Assembly: GCA_008508345.1 (NCBI GenBank)
Contig: QNGE01003844.1
Location: forward strand, 1 to 64,000
Reading direction: 5' to 3'
Length of the DNA: 64,000 bases
Source: Paragonimus westermani
Lineage: Eukaryota; Platyhelminthes; Trematoda; Plagiorchiida; Troglotrematidae
Of this stretch, positions 46,601 to 61,600 are shown one piece after another. Made by a program: the position numbers and the translations under genes. Under the pieces are notes generated by a model. That model did no database searches. It was not told where the DNA came from and was given only the letters and a program-made list of their open reading frames with translations. Within the stretch, counting starts at the first letter, position 1. Each line of letters opens with the position of its first letter.

Positions 46601-49600
46601 GCAAAAGGAGTGGTTGATTACGAGTAATTATTCTGTTGAAATGGTTATTCTATTCTGAGGCTGATCGCTCTATGCCAAAACGCTATTCAATCGGAACAAA
46701 CACAGGAGTCCTGTAGCGACATGTTAACACTACGATCTGCTGTCATCAACCGCCAGAGCAAAACTAGCAAATTGTACACAGGCTACACATAGCAGCCAGC
46801 AAATGTGGAGGTTAACAAGTGTTTGCCACTCCTGGGTAGCTTTTTCATCGCATTTCAGGATGAAAAGTTGCAACGACTGATTTATCGTAAGCCAACATGG
46901 AGCGGGCAATATTTGCAATTCCCTTACCTCGTACGTAATGTATACAGATGAGGATTAGTGAGAACATTATTTCATAGAGCCAAAATGATGCACACTGCAG
47001 AGCGGCTGCAGGACGAAGAGCTCATGAGATGAACGCTGGTAGCTGATGGTTGTCCAAATACACTCGTAAATATCCACAGGGAGAAGAACGAACCAAAAGT
47101 GGGCAGCGTGCAGTGCGGGTGATTGCCTGTCTAACCACAACTAACATCTGCTTTGAAACCTACCTATTCAAGCCATATATATTTGTATATATATCTTTCT
47201 TCCAAGCTTATAACTTACCAGTGAAGTCTATTTTTGTAACCTACAGCCTGACTAACGAGGATTGGCCATTTGGTCTACAAAAGCCTTCAATCACGTGCCC
47301 ACTGGCCTTATTCTTTCTGGTTTGCACTGGATAAGAGGTGTGCGATTGGAACTGTCGCTAGTGTAACTGAAGTGAATTTGGGTGCCGTTTGAACACGCGT
47401 ATTTGGGTGTGGTTAGTTTGATGGATTTGTCCGCGAACGGATGCCGTCAACCATTGGTACTTCAGTCGTACCTACCATGAGTTCAGTAGAATGTTAAGAC
47501 AAGGAAAGTTGGTTTCACGAGGAGGTAGATCAAAGCTCAAATCTCAGATGCACTAAGGAGGTGTGCTACTGACGGACCCTAACAAGAACGAGTATCGACC
47601 ATAATAATTCTTTTCAAAACGGACTAGCTGAAAAGTGTGCTCAGGCAAAAGCTATTTTCAAATGCGAGGTATTTTTAATGTGTAAATTGGTTCATTGTTG
47701 ATATTTAAGCCAGTGAAAATGTAAAAAAATCATGATATTTATTTTGAATATCAGTACTCACCTGTATCTGGATTTTCTCGATGAAATACAATTCGACTAG
47801 TTCCGGTGAGCTGCTAATGTATACACGTATTAGATAGTTCACGTTCTGTAACATATAAGAACAAGAATTACACATGTTTGTGCGCATTAAATCTCTACAC
47901 ATTTGGGAAAACGGTTCTGAGGGACCTATATAGACTGATTTGAGCAGCTCAGGTTCTAATACCAAGATAATAATACGGGTTTGATAAATGTACTTCGGTT
48001 TATTAGAAGTATATAACTTCGGTAGTGTAAGTAGCACGCATTAACTGGTCGGTGTTCGGTTAAAATACATGACCATTTTTGTTGTCACATATTCATTTGA
48101 ACCATTACCGCATAGCCTACTTTACGTTATATCTTTGCATTACATTATTACATTACTTCGAAAGTAGTAAATTATTACTTTGCTTTTTCTGTGTGTTTCG
48201 GACTCAATGAAGGCCGTATGGCGATATCACTTTCTACTAACATTTTTGAAACACGTGCAGAAGCTTAGTCTACCTCATGGTCTTATTCTAGTATCAACAG
48301 TGTCTTTGTTGACAAAAAATTGCTGAAGGCATATGCCCACTTGGTGCTACAGAATCTATTAAGCCTGAGATGCACAGCAAATATAACCCATGGACTACAT
48401 TGATATTGAAAAAGAAACGCACTATCGAAAGCCTAACAGGGGGCTGATTAGAACTAGGTAAGCTTAATCACGGTAAGGGATTCACCCATTTACTGTTTTG
48501 CGTTTGACCTGTGACTAATGCCTTTTTAACAAGACGATTTGAAGCAGAAGTGTTGGTTAGGTGCTAGAATACGGTCTAGTTGAGTTGCTTCAATTCTAAT
48601 CATCCATTTATTCCATAGAGTTCATAAGGAATTGGTTATGTAAATAGTTGTTTTCTAGTGTTCTCCCCAACGTTTGAAAGTTACATAAGGTACGTGCCTA
48701 GTATATGCAAACATCATACAGTGGTAAGTGTACACACAATTACAACTTTGCTTCACTCAAGTACAAAATGATCATCGTTCGGTGTACGAGAGCCGGAGCT
48801 CGAGAAATTTTCACTTCTAACCCCCCACAAATTAATGTGAATCATCCTCGAGACACATCTAGTCGGTGGAGATATCCTGCCTGAAACAACACGATTTTGT
48901 GCGGATAGAAAGGTAGAGATTCAATTCGCCTCTCTTTCGTATAACAGTAAAGTTTTCGACTGAAGGTGAAAGTCTTTTCGATGTTATTCTTTGATCTGTT
49001 GTTATCGGGCCGGATTTGTTAAAAGAATGACAAGTTAGTCATAAGAGAAGATTACTGAATACTTATCGAAATGACTACACAAAATTTGAGAAAGTTCGTT
49101 CCCAGTGCAATCTGTTTTGACCCGATAGATACTGACCATGAAGTAAGCCGAAGGAAGCAATCTAAATTACTCATATTCCTTGTCATTGCAACAGCTATCA
49201 AATTGCAATCGTTGCCAACGTCAGAATCTATTCATACCAGATCATAATCCATGTTTGCTTGGGCAAAACAGCTGCCGGAAACTCTTCACCGCTGTTGGAC
49301 AGTTATTCCTGAGCCAAATGATATCCACACGCACAAACAATGCTTGACGCTACTTCGCGTTCTGTTAAGTACTTCGGGACGCGCTTTGCAGCCTCGAAGT
49401 GCAAAGTGCTTCCACAACATTGCAATGATTACAGACCTAATGTTATACAGTGAAGTTGTTGACCGGTTTGTATACTGGGGGAGTTGCACCAGCGGAGGAG
49501 GAGGAGGTGTAGGGAATGAAGCCGGAGTGCGTATCTCTAAGGTTAGTACGGTGTTCACTAATCTGGGGCACTTCTAACGACAGAAGCTCAGGGGTCGCGT

Positions 49601-52600
49601 ATATCGGATAACGGTGAGGACTGTATTGCCATACGGTGGCGAAACGTGGTCGGTCATGGTAGAAGACGTGGACCGTCTTCAGGCATTTGATCACCGATGT
49701 GTGCGGTGTGATGACTTGTATCGGGTGGCACCAGCAAGAAAGTAATGAAGAGGCTAGAAAGCGGGCGTTTGGTAGTGATTGTCAAACGAGTTCTTTTGTT
49801 CATTCTCTACATTTGCATACACTTAGATGGTTGGGTCATATAGTACGGATGCCACCTCATCGTCTGCCACAGGCAGCACTCTTTGCCGACGCTGCAGCCG
49901 ACTGGTGTAAGGTGCGGAATGGACAAATGATGTACTGGCGTAGAAAACTGAAACCGTTCACGAACGGGTGTCATTGTATATCGAGTTCGCCTCCAGGCTG
50001 GGAATATTATGGCTCCCAGGGTCGGTGGTTGGAGAATTCAGATGAGATGATGGCTAATCGGGCTCAGTGGCGTGTTGTTTGGCCGGGTTGTCTGTGTAGT
50101 GAGCGCATTGAATGACGCGGGGCAGTGAAAACCGTAAGGAAGCTGTCTTGTTGATGACACCTTACTTTCACTTACAGCTCGGTTGTTTGTTCGCAAGGTG
50201 TAGGCACCTTGACGTTGAGTGCATGTATATAGAAGTAACTATTTTTAGTAGTTATGTTCTTTCTCGTCCCCTCCTTTCTTTTCTTTCTTCTCTCTACTTG
50301 CATAGGGTTTGATTCTCTTCCTCATGGTTGTGTGGCAGTTGGGCATCAGTGTGAATCACTGACGCATTGCTGTCTTTGATGATGTTGTTGCAATGATCAT
50401 ACAGAGCATGTTTTCTTGTCTCGTCGATGGGAACAGGCCACGTTTCCGAACCATGGAGTAAAACGGAACATGCATATTTATTATGCATCCTTTCTTTCAG
50501 GGACAACGGAACATCTTTTCGGCGGCACATCACCACCATTGTCATCATAGACAGAAATACATCAGTGGTTCACATTGATACTTAACTGCCACAACATGAC
50601 GTCACTGATGACGCAGGCTAGCGAAGGCACCTCGTGCCGTTACTATCCTCGCTTATATCCCATCAGCAATGTTACAATCTGACGAGATGGTGCTACCCAA
50701 CTGTATGAAACTGCCAACAATCTCGAGCGGATTAACTGCAGTGAAGAAAGTAGGAGTGGAAATGTCCCAGTCTTGAAATAAAACCCTGCACATTGAAGTT
50801 GCGAAGCGCATTCTATACGAACCATTCCGGTCACTCACCTTGTCCAGCATGGTCTGCATGTCCTCGGCAGAGGGGCTAAGTAAGACAACGTCAACAGCGT
50901 ACTCCAGATCGACCAACCCAGCGCCGAAAAGAATCTCAACACCAAGCTCACTGGACCCCTGAAGCGCACCCTCCGGAATGTCCTCCATGACAAAATTGAA
51001 CAAGGGGGAAATCGGGTACCCCTGACGAACACCACTGTATGCGACGAACTTCAACGAGAATTGTCCACAAACCCTCACCTTGATTGCAGAGTAAGCACAC
51101 AGTGACCTCAACAAGTTCACATATTCCCCTGAAACTTCCTTACGAGGAAGACACTTCCAGAGAACCCTATGAGCAACCGAATCAAAAGCAACCTTCAGTG
51201 GATTGGCCACTGTAGATCGAGTTCGTCTCACGAGCTGGGGCCCTCGCGACTCACAGAGTCGGTGGCTGGAGACTTTGGGTGAGATGGCGGCTGGCCGAGC
51301 TCAGTTGCGTGAATGTTGTCGTTGTTTGTCCGAGTTGTCTGTGAAGTGAGTGCATTTAATGACGCGGGGCAGCGAAAGCCGTAAGGAAGCTGTCTTGCCT
51401 TACTTTCACTTACAGCTAGGTTGTTTGTTTGCAAGGTGTAGGCACCTTGGCGTTGAGTGCATGTATATAGACGTAGTTATGTTCCTTCCCGTCCCGTTCT
51501 TTCTTTTCTTTCTCCTCTCTACTTGCATAGGGTTTGCTTCTCTTCCTCATGGTTTTGTGGCAGTTGGGCATCGGTGTGAACCACTGATGTATTGCTGTTT
51601 ATGATGTCGTTAATGTTGCTGGGGTGCGGTTCAATTGGCTTACGAACTTCAATTCTCAAGTGGCGTTCTCTAAACTCATGTGACCTGCCTCTCCAAGATT
51701 TATTACGCAATAGTCACTTGTAGTGCAACTTACAGACGGTTTCAGTGCAAAACAGTTCCGATTATGTTTTTAAGAGTGTTATCTTTAGCTGTTTGAAATC
51801 AGCTGGTTCCTGGTGCATTGATCAATCAATGGTTTCTGAGCTGGAGTTTAAATATGCCTATGTTGTCCAACTCAAATATCGCTAGGACGTTTGCTGCGTT
51901 CTTCGCTTCTTTACCCTAGTAACCATATACTCTTTTCAAGTTAGATAATTGAATATTTATCAAATGCACTCAATGACAGTTCCACAGGACGATAATACAT
52001 TACTCTGCTGTTTCAGAATTCGGATAAGACTGATCAAAATTTTAATAGGCTTGCTGATTTTCATTTAATGTAACATTTCCGGGAACTGGCTTTGTTGACC
52101 ACTTCCTTTCTGCTTCATGTTTTAGAAATAAGGCCATACACGTCTACTCAGCAAATGCTTCAGGCTACGTATAAAATCCACGTAAATCTTCATAGCAAAG
52201 CTGGAAACACTGGTGCACATTTTTCGTTTGGTGAAAGAATTTACGCAGGTTGTCTCACTCTGTAAATAGTCACTGTACAGGAATGCATTAGTACACTTAT
52301 GTACTGAAAAATCAGTGAACACCTATATATAATAACAACGTGGTGACATTGATATTATGTACACAAAAGTTTTTTGTAGGTGACAGATTGTTCCAGTATT
52401 TCCTCAACTGTCGTTAGAACATTAGTCATCTAGATGTCATTCGAAACGTTTGAGTGATACTACATGCGAGTGGTTAGTACGACTAGATTTCTCCGGCGGT
52501 TTGGTGAATTTCCTGTTCGAGCAAAATGCATTTATCGAGTATCTGAGACCCACCCGGAATGCTTCGTTTTCCAGTTCACTTCTGTCTAATTGTCCTTCGC

Positions 52601-55600
52601 ATATTTTCAAAAAGAATTGCACAAGCAGCTCCAGAGACTGTTTTAATTTGAGCAACGTGGATTTCGCCCTCAAAATAGCTTCCGGATTGATATCAGTTGG
52701 TTGGGTGGCCGTCTGTGTTTCCGCAAAATGGGTTGCCAGAGGGATGACACATTTGTTTTGCGGGATTGTCTCATTTTGAGGATTCAAATACGCTCCAGGA
52801 CCACTCACACCCACCCCAACTTCGGCTTCTTTGTGCACTTGTTCTAAAAATTGCTCCAAACATTCAGACCACAATTCCATGAAGCAACGTTTTAATAATC
52901 CAGGAGAGACGTGATCCCGAAGAGTTTTAAAATTGGATTCCAGGTAGACTATCAGGTCATTGATAGCCTGGGCAAGAAAACAAGCGATAGAATTACTCGT
53001 ACTGTTTTACAGTCCAAATTTCCTCAGAACTGCCAACAGATTTGTACAACCGAAGTGAGCACTTAAGCTTATCACTGGACTGGAATGAACATTTAAATGA
53101 CAGGGTAATTCGCCTATAATTGGCTGAATAATTGGATTTTGTAATAGTTGGGTTGCAGATTTATCACAAGTGTGGATCAGAGGGTGGTGGTGGGGAATTT
53201 TGAAGTTGGTGCCAGTGAACTTACCGATTTACCGGAAGTTTAATTACCGGGAGGTCGTGTACAATGAACGGTGCTGACATCCGTTGTCGAGGCCTATTAT
53301 TACTCAAGTGACTACTAAATTTTATTGTTTGCTAGACTAGTACTGATACATATTTTAATTTGTTAAACCGGCGTGGGCATTTGTTTTCTATCGATACCGT
53401 TGAGCGAACAAAATATTTGATTGAATCGTTGTTCATTAAGGAATCGGTTTTAAAACGTATGATTCTGAGTGTGCGCATTCGCACTCTGAAGTTGAATGTA
53501 TTAATTCTCACTCGAGTGCAGACAGAAGATTTTGGAGAAATTCCCAGTAACACACAGGTTCTCTTGAATATGCTGATGAGATTGACGACTGTGTAATCGA
53601 TGAGTGTCTGTTTCCTCAACACAACTCCACCTATTATGCTTACCTCATTCTATATCGACAAAGTGGTGCAGGAGTGCGGCTGACAACTAACGAGGCTGTC
53701 ACTATTGGTTTTAGAGAACACATCTTCCTGGATTGTATAGAGATACCAAGTGACTCAAACGCCAGTGTCCATTCTGATTTGGTGACATACTTTAGCGGAG
53801 AGCTGACCAGTTTATATGAGAGTTTGGCAGTGGAAGCTTTCGGGACAGGCATCAGACCCTTCTTTGAAATTTTATTTACGTTTTCCTGAAGAAAACTCGT
53901 TAGATAACTGGTAACTTAGTTGTGAACGGGTGTGTTGATCTGTAAAGAATCAATAGGAAAGGCCAGCATGAAGTGATTATCAAACCGTTTGGGACTCCAA
54001 ACCGTTCATGTTAGTGTTGTGTTTAGACTACAGCTGATACAAACTGGTGTTTATTTAGCGAGCAGGAGCAGATAACATGCTTTAACGACATAGCAGAGAA
54101 CAGTACATATTTGTATACGAAAATATCACCAAGAGGAACCAGATATTGGTGGCAACTTTGCGTGTGCGTACCACAAGTTTCAGCGGGACTAATCTTCAAA
54201 CCGTTTTATATTCAATACAGTAAGTTGATAATTCGAACCGTCTAAATAATAACCAGTGGAAGTGTAAATTAACCGCCTACACTTCCTACATTATTAACTT
54301 CAAAAGTCTCATGTTTTGAGCCTGAGTGAAAAAAGCACTCAGCTTTGTTTCCCGTTGGGTAATACACCTTGCTGTTCCAAACAATTAATCAGATATCCCA
54401 AGTTCTATCGACTTATTGAGTGGATGTGAATAACATAACATTGCCCATCTGATCACTAAGCCCGTAGGAGTAACATCAGCTTCTATGGCTTGCTAGTTTT
54501 GGACACTGATCAAGACAATCCTGGTTTTCACGTCCTAATGGCGACTCTACTGTCGATCAATTTTTTCTTCATGATAGATACGTCCACCTTCTATGATGCG
54601 GCAATGCAGTTATATCGTAGTGCTCCTTTTCAGCAAACTGTTGGTCCACACTAGTTTTGCTCCCGTCATCCCTCAGTACTTGCGGTTCTTAGGTTCCGAG
54701 TTGACTTGCATATTCTGATATTCGTATTAATAACAGCTCTTTCCAAAATATGTAAGCTGTATAAGTGTTCAGCAGAGGCAAACTGAGGTTTGTGTCACCA
54801 GATACCTCCAGTATATCTTATGACAAATTGTCTTCTGGAGCGTGGAATTCATTTTGTGAATGTTTTATATAAGCCTGCTGAAAGTTACAGGGTACTGACA
54901 ATGTGTAACATTGGGTTCCCTACTATCTGCTCAGTTCGAAAGCCAAGGAATCCAGAACGATTTTTTATTTGTCAGACACACTGTGTATACAACCGTAGGC
55001 GGTGCACCATAAGAAGTGATCACAAGGTAGCTTTTCAAGGAGGATCATTACCATTAACTGTAATCGGAACACTTCTACTCTTCTACGTCCTTCGTAGCCT
55101 CACAAACTTCTTGATTCATCTACCTCGGTACGGAACATGAATTTTATTGGTTAATTTGAACTAACCAGTGGTGTACACTGGTGGTCTGACAAAATGTGAC
55201 TTCTACCTACATCATTGTTAGGTGCGTACGTTGGCAAACTAGAGTAACAGTACATTAATGGTTAGTCTGGTTGAGTCATTAGATGTGTGTTTGTTTGTAT
55301 TGAATCCTACTCATACTGGCCAAACCGAGTCTTAGGATGACGACTGTTTTCAAATGGGCTCACTTCAGAGTAATGAGGACTGAATTCAAATTTCCACCGG
55401 AAGATAAATGTGTACTATCGAGTAAAATCTCTAAAAATAGCATAATGACTTCTACTCGAGTGAGACAAGTTAAAAAAGGTTCATTGTAACGTGGATGTGT
55501 TTGTTTATTGTTGCATCATTTACCTTCTAGCCGTTGATGGAATAAAAAGTATAACAGGCACTGATCTTGGATTTTACAATCAAGTGGAATTTGGTTAGGC

Positions 55601-58600
55601 ACCTACTAAGATGGTCGGAAGGCCTAAATACTATTCATAAGTGAGCTTGCCAGCTGAAGAGCCAACACAGAATCACAAGACGCTTTAGAGCATGCCAGTA
55701 AATTCCTTACGAGTAAGTCGTAATACTCTACGTTTCAACAACCTCGGGTGGCCTTTCTCGGGAGTGTTGTAATGGAAATCCTTGATTTTGATTACAACAC
55801 TTCTGAAGAAGGCCACCCGAGGTGGTTGAAACGTAGAGTATTACAACTTGCTCGTAACGTTGTATTATTCCCAATCTGTTTACCAGTAAAGTTGTGTTTG
55901 CAAAACATTTCGAACAATGTCGCCAACGGCTTTGCATATACCATGACAAACAAACCTACAAATATTTTTCAAAAATATCAAATTATTGTAGTCTGCGCTG
56001 GTTGGTTCTTACTGGAATTAATGAAGAACCAACTCAGTTACCGCGGGACGACCTAGTGGCGTTTTGACTGGCTCAGTCAGACATCCTGTTGGTGTCCACA
56101 GTAGGACCCTATTTTCTGTTTGGTCAATTTCGTACGTCAACTCGTATATGTATATCTCCACGTAGTACATCCTATGTAACTTAAATCGCATATTCGGAGA
56201 AATTCTGGGGAAATAACTATTATAACTTACTTCATGCTCACCACCTCAAAGTGATTGACTTGAGGATTTACTTTTGTCAAGGATAATGATGATGATGGGG
56301 GTAAATAATGATACTCACTTTTTCAGTTGATGTAGAATTAACACACCAGCACAAGTGAAAAACGTTCTTTCGAATCTCCGGTCTCATCTACAAAAAATGG
56401 CAATTGGGGGGATAACCGGTGTGCAATGTACCCAATGCAACTAGATAAGCCTACAGAATGTCGTATATCAAAATGGAATTTCAAGACAGAATTCAGCTCT
56501 CAAGAACAGCTGGCTGAATCGTTCCAGGTATATGGGGTAACGGGGAGTGGTGTTCGTGGTAACAAAAGAGCGATATATCACGGGAAATCTGGACAGAACT
56601 ACACCAGACAATACATGTTCATCCTCGACGCATACGAAATGCCATGATAGGTTTTTATCACAGTAAAGGGATTGTGATCTATGGGTCTTTCGTTACAAAC
56701 ATTAGTGGAGATGATTTTTTCTGCGTACTTCAAAGTAATCTTTTTTTTTATATTGTTTTGAGGATCCAGAAAACTTTCTTTGAAATTATTCAGGGTTTTG
56801 AGATCAGCAAGTGTTGATAATGCTGACCGTCTGCGATCTGACGCTGAATCAGCCTTCGATTGGTTTATACCGTCAGGCTCAAGCTTATTCTTGACTCACG
56901 TGATGATCCGACTGTCGTTCGCTCTGCTGATGTGTGACCATTTACTAATAGTTGAACGCTCATGTAGATAAACATTTCGCATGTAAAGGGACTGTTACTG
57001 TGGAAAATAGAATTGATATATGGGTGACTGAGAAGATTGAAAACGTTCGTGATGCTTTGGGATTGCACAGTCTTAAGAAAGCAGCGACGTTTCTAGCAGT
57101 AGGACGGGTACATCCACGTATGAACAGTAGGGAATTCCGTTTTGAGTTGTCTGCGTCAGCTTTGTGTTTTGTCTTAACCTTCAAGTAGTAATCGTAAAAT
57201 TCAGAATGTTCTCACGGTAAGGAAAACGTGTTCCATATAGTTTGTTTTTCCGGAGAAACATCTACTATATAGCGCTCTTTTTTATAGCATTACGTTTTCT
57301 CAGAGGCATCAAAAATACTACTCATGAATAGTAGTAGTGCCTCGCAGACACTTCTAACGTCTTGGTGAGTTCCTGCTTACTTACCCGGCTCCGTAATTTC
57401 AATAATGAAATGTACGTGAAAGTCTCGTTAATTTACAAATCACTTTGGGTTCCTAGAACGCGTGCTTAGCTGAAAACGATGTTCATTTTTGCCTGAATCG
57501 TAGAGTGAAGTGAGTTCATATTCTGTTCCGATATACTCTATGCACAACGATTTCTAGTTTTAACATTGGATTTTACAACAGTTTTGCACTTTGCACGAAT
57601 TTTATTTCCTGCGGAAGACCCAAGATTTATAATGGTGAATATCTTAGTCGGGCATTAGTTGCGGCTATCATCCTCACTTCAGACGATGCCTACCAGACCG
57701 GTTTGAATTATGCGCTGGCACCCTTAACATAGTAAATGTGAAACAGGAACGGAACCGGCCCCGCAATGTGAGCTGTTCATCAAACACCGAGACGTCGAAA
57801 AAATTTTGTTTCGGAAATTTAGCACCCGGACTGTACACATCTTAGTGGATACTTTAAATAGTCTCTGATGATTATTCGTGGAGATAACCTACTCGTTTTT
57901 TCTGGTTCGTAAGACTGACGAGTTTGATCCTCGAGTGAGGTTGGTCGTTAAAGTTATTACTATTCTGTACTCTGAATTGACGGTTCATCACCATTTCATT
58001 CTCCACGTTCTCAAGTACTGTAACGCCTTTGGCTTACGTGTATTGCCAAGCTTATGTCTAGCACAAGAAATTAACAAAATTATAATGATTATCACTTCAA
58101 ATGAATTTCACAAAAATCTGTATCATGTAACCTTAAAATGTGGGCTCCCTTCGGTCAATAGGAACATAACGGAATGTGTCCGTTATAAGATTATGTTGGT
58201 TTAGAAGCTCATTGAAAGTACACGCCAAAATTGTTACAGTCCGGATTTGCCAGAAGTCTGAAACCGTTTCTAATTTTCTTCAGACATTGCTTACTTTTGT
58301 TCACAAGTGGAAGAATACATCAAAATTTCGGCTAAAAGCGAATCAACAACACGGAGAAAGCGTCTAGGCACGGCCAGCTTAATACCCGTTGTAATGAGAA
58401 GTTACTGTGGGAATTCATGAATTTCACATCTAGACTCAATTGCCCAACAAACTGAATTTCACGTGGATTTCACGGAAGATTTCTTAGGAGAGTGACTTCT
58501 AAGCGGAATTTTTCAGACAAATCATGCTGCATCTACTCACTCGGTTCATTTAGTGAATTCAAAATAACATGATGAGATCAGCAAGTAGCTGGGTCCAAAG

Positions 58601-61600
58601 GTTAAATTTCCATAATTCTCGATATGAAGTCTTGACATTTTCTAAAGACTTAGACGTATCTGGACGTTCTTTTTCTGTCACTGATTCTATTCCAGCCAAA
58701 ATCCACGTTTTTTACGCACGGATCTCCTTTAGATCCACAGAACTGTCACAATGACAATTAGCAGCACAGTTTCGCTCACTTTTTTCACCCGTGCAATCAA
58801 AATATTCTACCGGAGGTTCATATGGATAAGGTTTGTTTTGTAACTGTAACCACTGGAGCTCAGTGATTTCACTTGCAACAACTATAAGTTTGCGTTAGTA
58901 GACCACGATCACAACCAGCTTGGAGGTCGTCTGACCAGCACATTCATAATGTAGTTGCTCCTTCACGGAAACAGAAATTGGTTATTATGAGAAACTGTAA
59001 TGAGTAGAAAGTATTAACCGGTTCAGTGTGATTAACATTTCTCTAAACAGGGGCTATAGAACCCGACTCGCATTCTCTCACTTGTGTTGCTCGCCACTAA
59101 TGTATCTGGTAGCGAACGAGGATGCTTGAGAGAATCAACAGATTGTACAGAGTAACGTGTTTGCGGGTAGCACTGTAGGACACTCAGAAGATACGCACAT
59201 TACTTTTGTAACCAGCGATGTCCGGTAGTAGCCAAAGTCATAGGTCATACAAATTATTAACCAGAGAAGAGTAAAGAAGGTAGGTGAGTAGCGATTAGTT
59301 ACAAATACGGTATACACCCTTTTCTTTATATAGAAGCCATTAATTTTGACTCGGTGTTATGTAACTCGGCATTTCCCTGCATCTTTGTACTTCAAAAAGA
59401 CAGCTGCTCTCAAGTAGACAAGCAAATTACGACGTTACCAGTTCTATACCTTAGTGCCAAATATACCTTAGTTATTAATTCGCTTTTTGGCCTAGCTCAT
59501 CTTTACTCATTTAGAACTCAGTGTAGTAGGGTGAACTGAGCATTAAAACTAAACTCGGACAAAAAAGCTACTTAAACCTATTTCTGTGCAGTTTTTTGCA
59601 TGAAACTATTGTTGTTCTGTCAGCTAGTCAGTTTGCATATTGCTCACGTTTCTCGTGGATCCTATTTACCGTCTTACACAAAAATGACTTGAATCAAGTA
59701 CTTAATTAAATCTCTTCACTGGTTGTCATATGTCGATGCCGTTAATTCTTGAAGATCTTGTACCACTGTTGGACAGTCTGAATTTATCCCTTTTTCTTCC
59801 ACTAGATGTTACTTGAAAGCACGTAAAATAGATTATACTCTTGTTTGTAGCTATTTTCTGCAACACTATGTAGTACTGAGGGATGAGTATTTTTGTGAAC
59901 ATCATTAAGAAAAGCTGCACAAGAATGTTTGAGTGTAACCCCTGTTGTGTTTCAATCAAATTTGATAGATGTTACGTTTACCGGCTCCAGAAGGGAATAT
60001 GAGAATAAATCGGATCACCAATTTGTCAAACCTTAACAATCCTGGCTTGTTTGACTTTTAACTGTTCATTAAGAAAATTGTGAACTATTACTCATTCACT
60101 GAATATACTTCAACTTAGCTAAGACATTGAATATTGAGAACGAGCTCATCAATCCAGGTTTCCATCCAGAGGTTTGAATTATCAAAATAACAATTCATCC
60201 TACCCACTGACCTTAGCTGTGATGCGATCAAAAATCCTACCAAGCACGCGATTTAGCTCGGCTAGTCCTTCCTGGTGTATTTCTGCTAGGTCATTTGGGA
60301 CAGATATGCGAATAACAGCAACCGAATCTGGCAACGTGCGTTCCACTGTTTTATCTGCTTTCGTGAACTGGCCCTGTTCCGGAGGTGGCTGGTCCCGAGT
60401 CCAGCCTAATTTGACCGGTATGGACTGAGCACATTCGATAATCGCATACAAGTTATTCAGGGCAACGCAAAGCTGCATGAGATGAAACGAACAAATGATA
60501 ATATTCAAGTTGTATATACTCGTATGTTATAAGTTCCTTTTTGCCTCTATAGCATAAACTCTGGTTAAACGTCTGCATAAGAAGTGTTGACCACAGCTGT
60601 CGCGTTAAGTTTTCAAGAGCGGACATATAAACAGAAGTCTGTTCAGCATCAGGCAGGCTGACAAGTTTAGTGGAAGATTCACGTGTCTTGTTTACCACTT
60701 GACTTGGAAAAATCTTATAGATTGTTTGTTGAAATGTTAAGCCTAAGTGATTTGAGTAATCAGAAAAAATCAGACTTTAGTTGGTTCATATCAGCAAGAA
60801 TCGAGGCGATGAAACAGGTCAGCCAAAATCACTATTTTGTAAGGTCAGAAAAGTAGTAACCAAAACGTTTTCTGTAAGCACGATGATTAGAATTAAAACA
60901 CAACGTAAACGAAACTATGAACTACCAATAAACACTTGTAGAACAAAAGTTGGGCGAATGCTGTCTGCTTTTGAACAATTTGTCTAAATAGTATGTTTAC
61001 ATAGAAATGTAGACAATGTTAAACTGGAATATGTATCCTGTTGGCAAACGACCGAGCGCTGGAACTTCGTAAATGTGTCACGGATGCTGACTCATAACTC
61101 TACAGTAAAGGAATGGAATGATGACTTTGAACTCTGATATTATATATAGCCAGCAAACAGAAGGACAGGAATGAGTTGTGGTTACTAGCCGTTTTGAATA
61201 CTCAGTTTCGAACGTAATCCACTTCATCTGGAGCAACGTCCATTCAGGCTATCGACTGCATACTATTATTTGCGGTGAACGCCCCTCTGCATTATGATAA
61301 GCGGATTTTCTTCACTAAACTATTTCAGCTTTTGAGTTATCAGTGAATCAATGCATAAAACAAATGACTAATTTAGTCCTAATTGAAATATGCAAAAGTG
61401 CAATTCGAAAGCCATGAGTTTGTTTCGTGAAAAGCTATTAAATTCACGGCTCGTTCGTCACCTCACCCACATCATTTGAGTCTGTCATATCCAAATGTGG
61501 CTGTGACTTATTTAGAATAGTTTATCCGGTAATTATGACCACCTCACAATAAGTTTTTTTGAGACAATGAAAGCAGCATTTTATATTTGTTCAACTGTTA

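Noticed and set aside
58560..58745. Open stretch on the - strand (SYRELWKFNLWTQLLADL) as a missing MUN exon
   Set aside because: No suitable acceptor and donor pair, and no match to the expected segment after RITAK.
59740..59820. Open stretches on both strands considered as an exon
   Set aside because: Neither reading matches the Munc13/BAIAP3 family and the splice phases do not fit.
60473..60698. Upstream extension of the LCVALNN exon
   Set aside because: A good acceptor lies exactly before LCVALNN and the preceding exon joins in the family's order without it.
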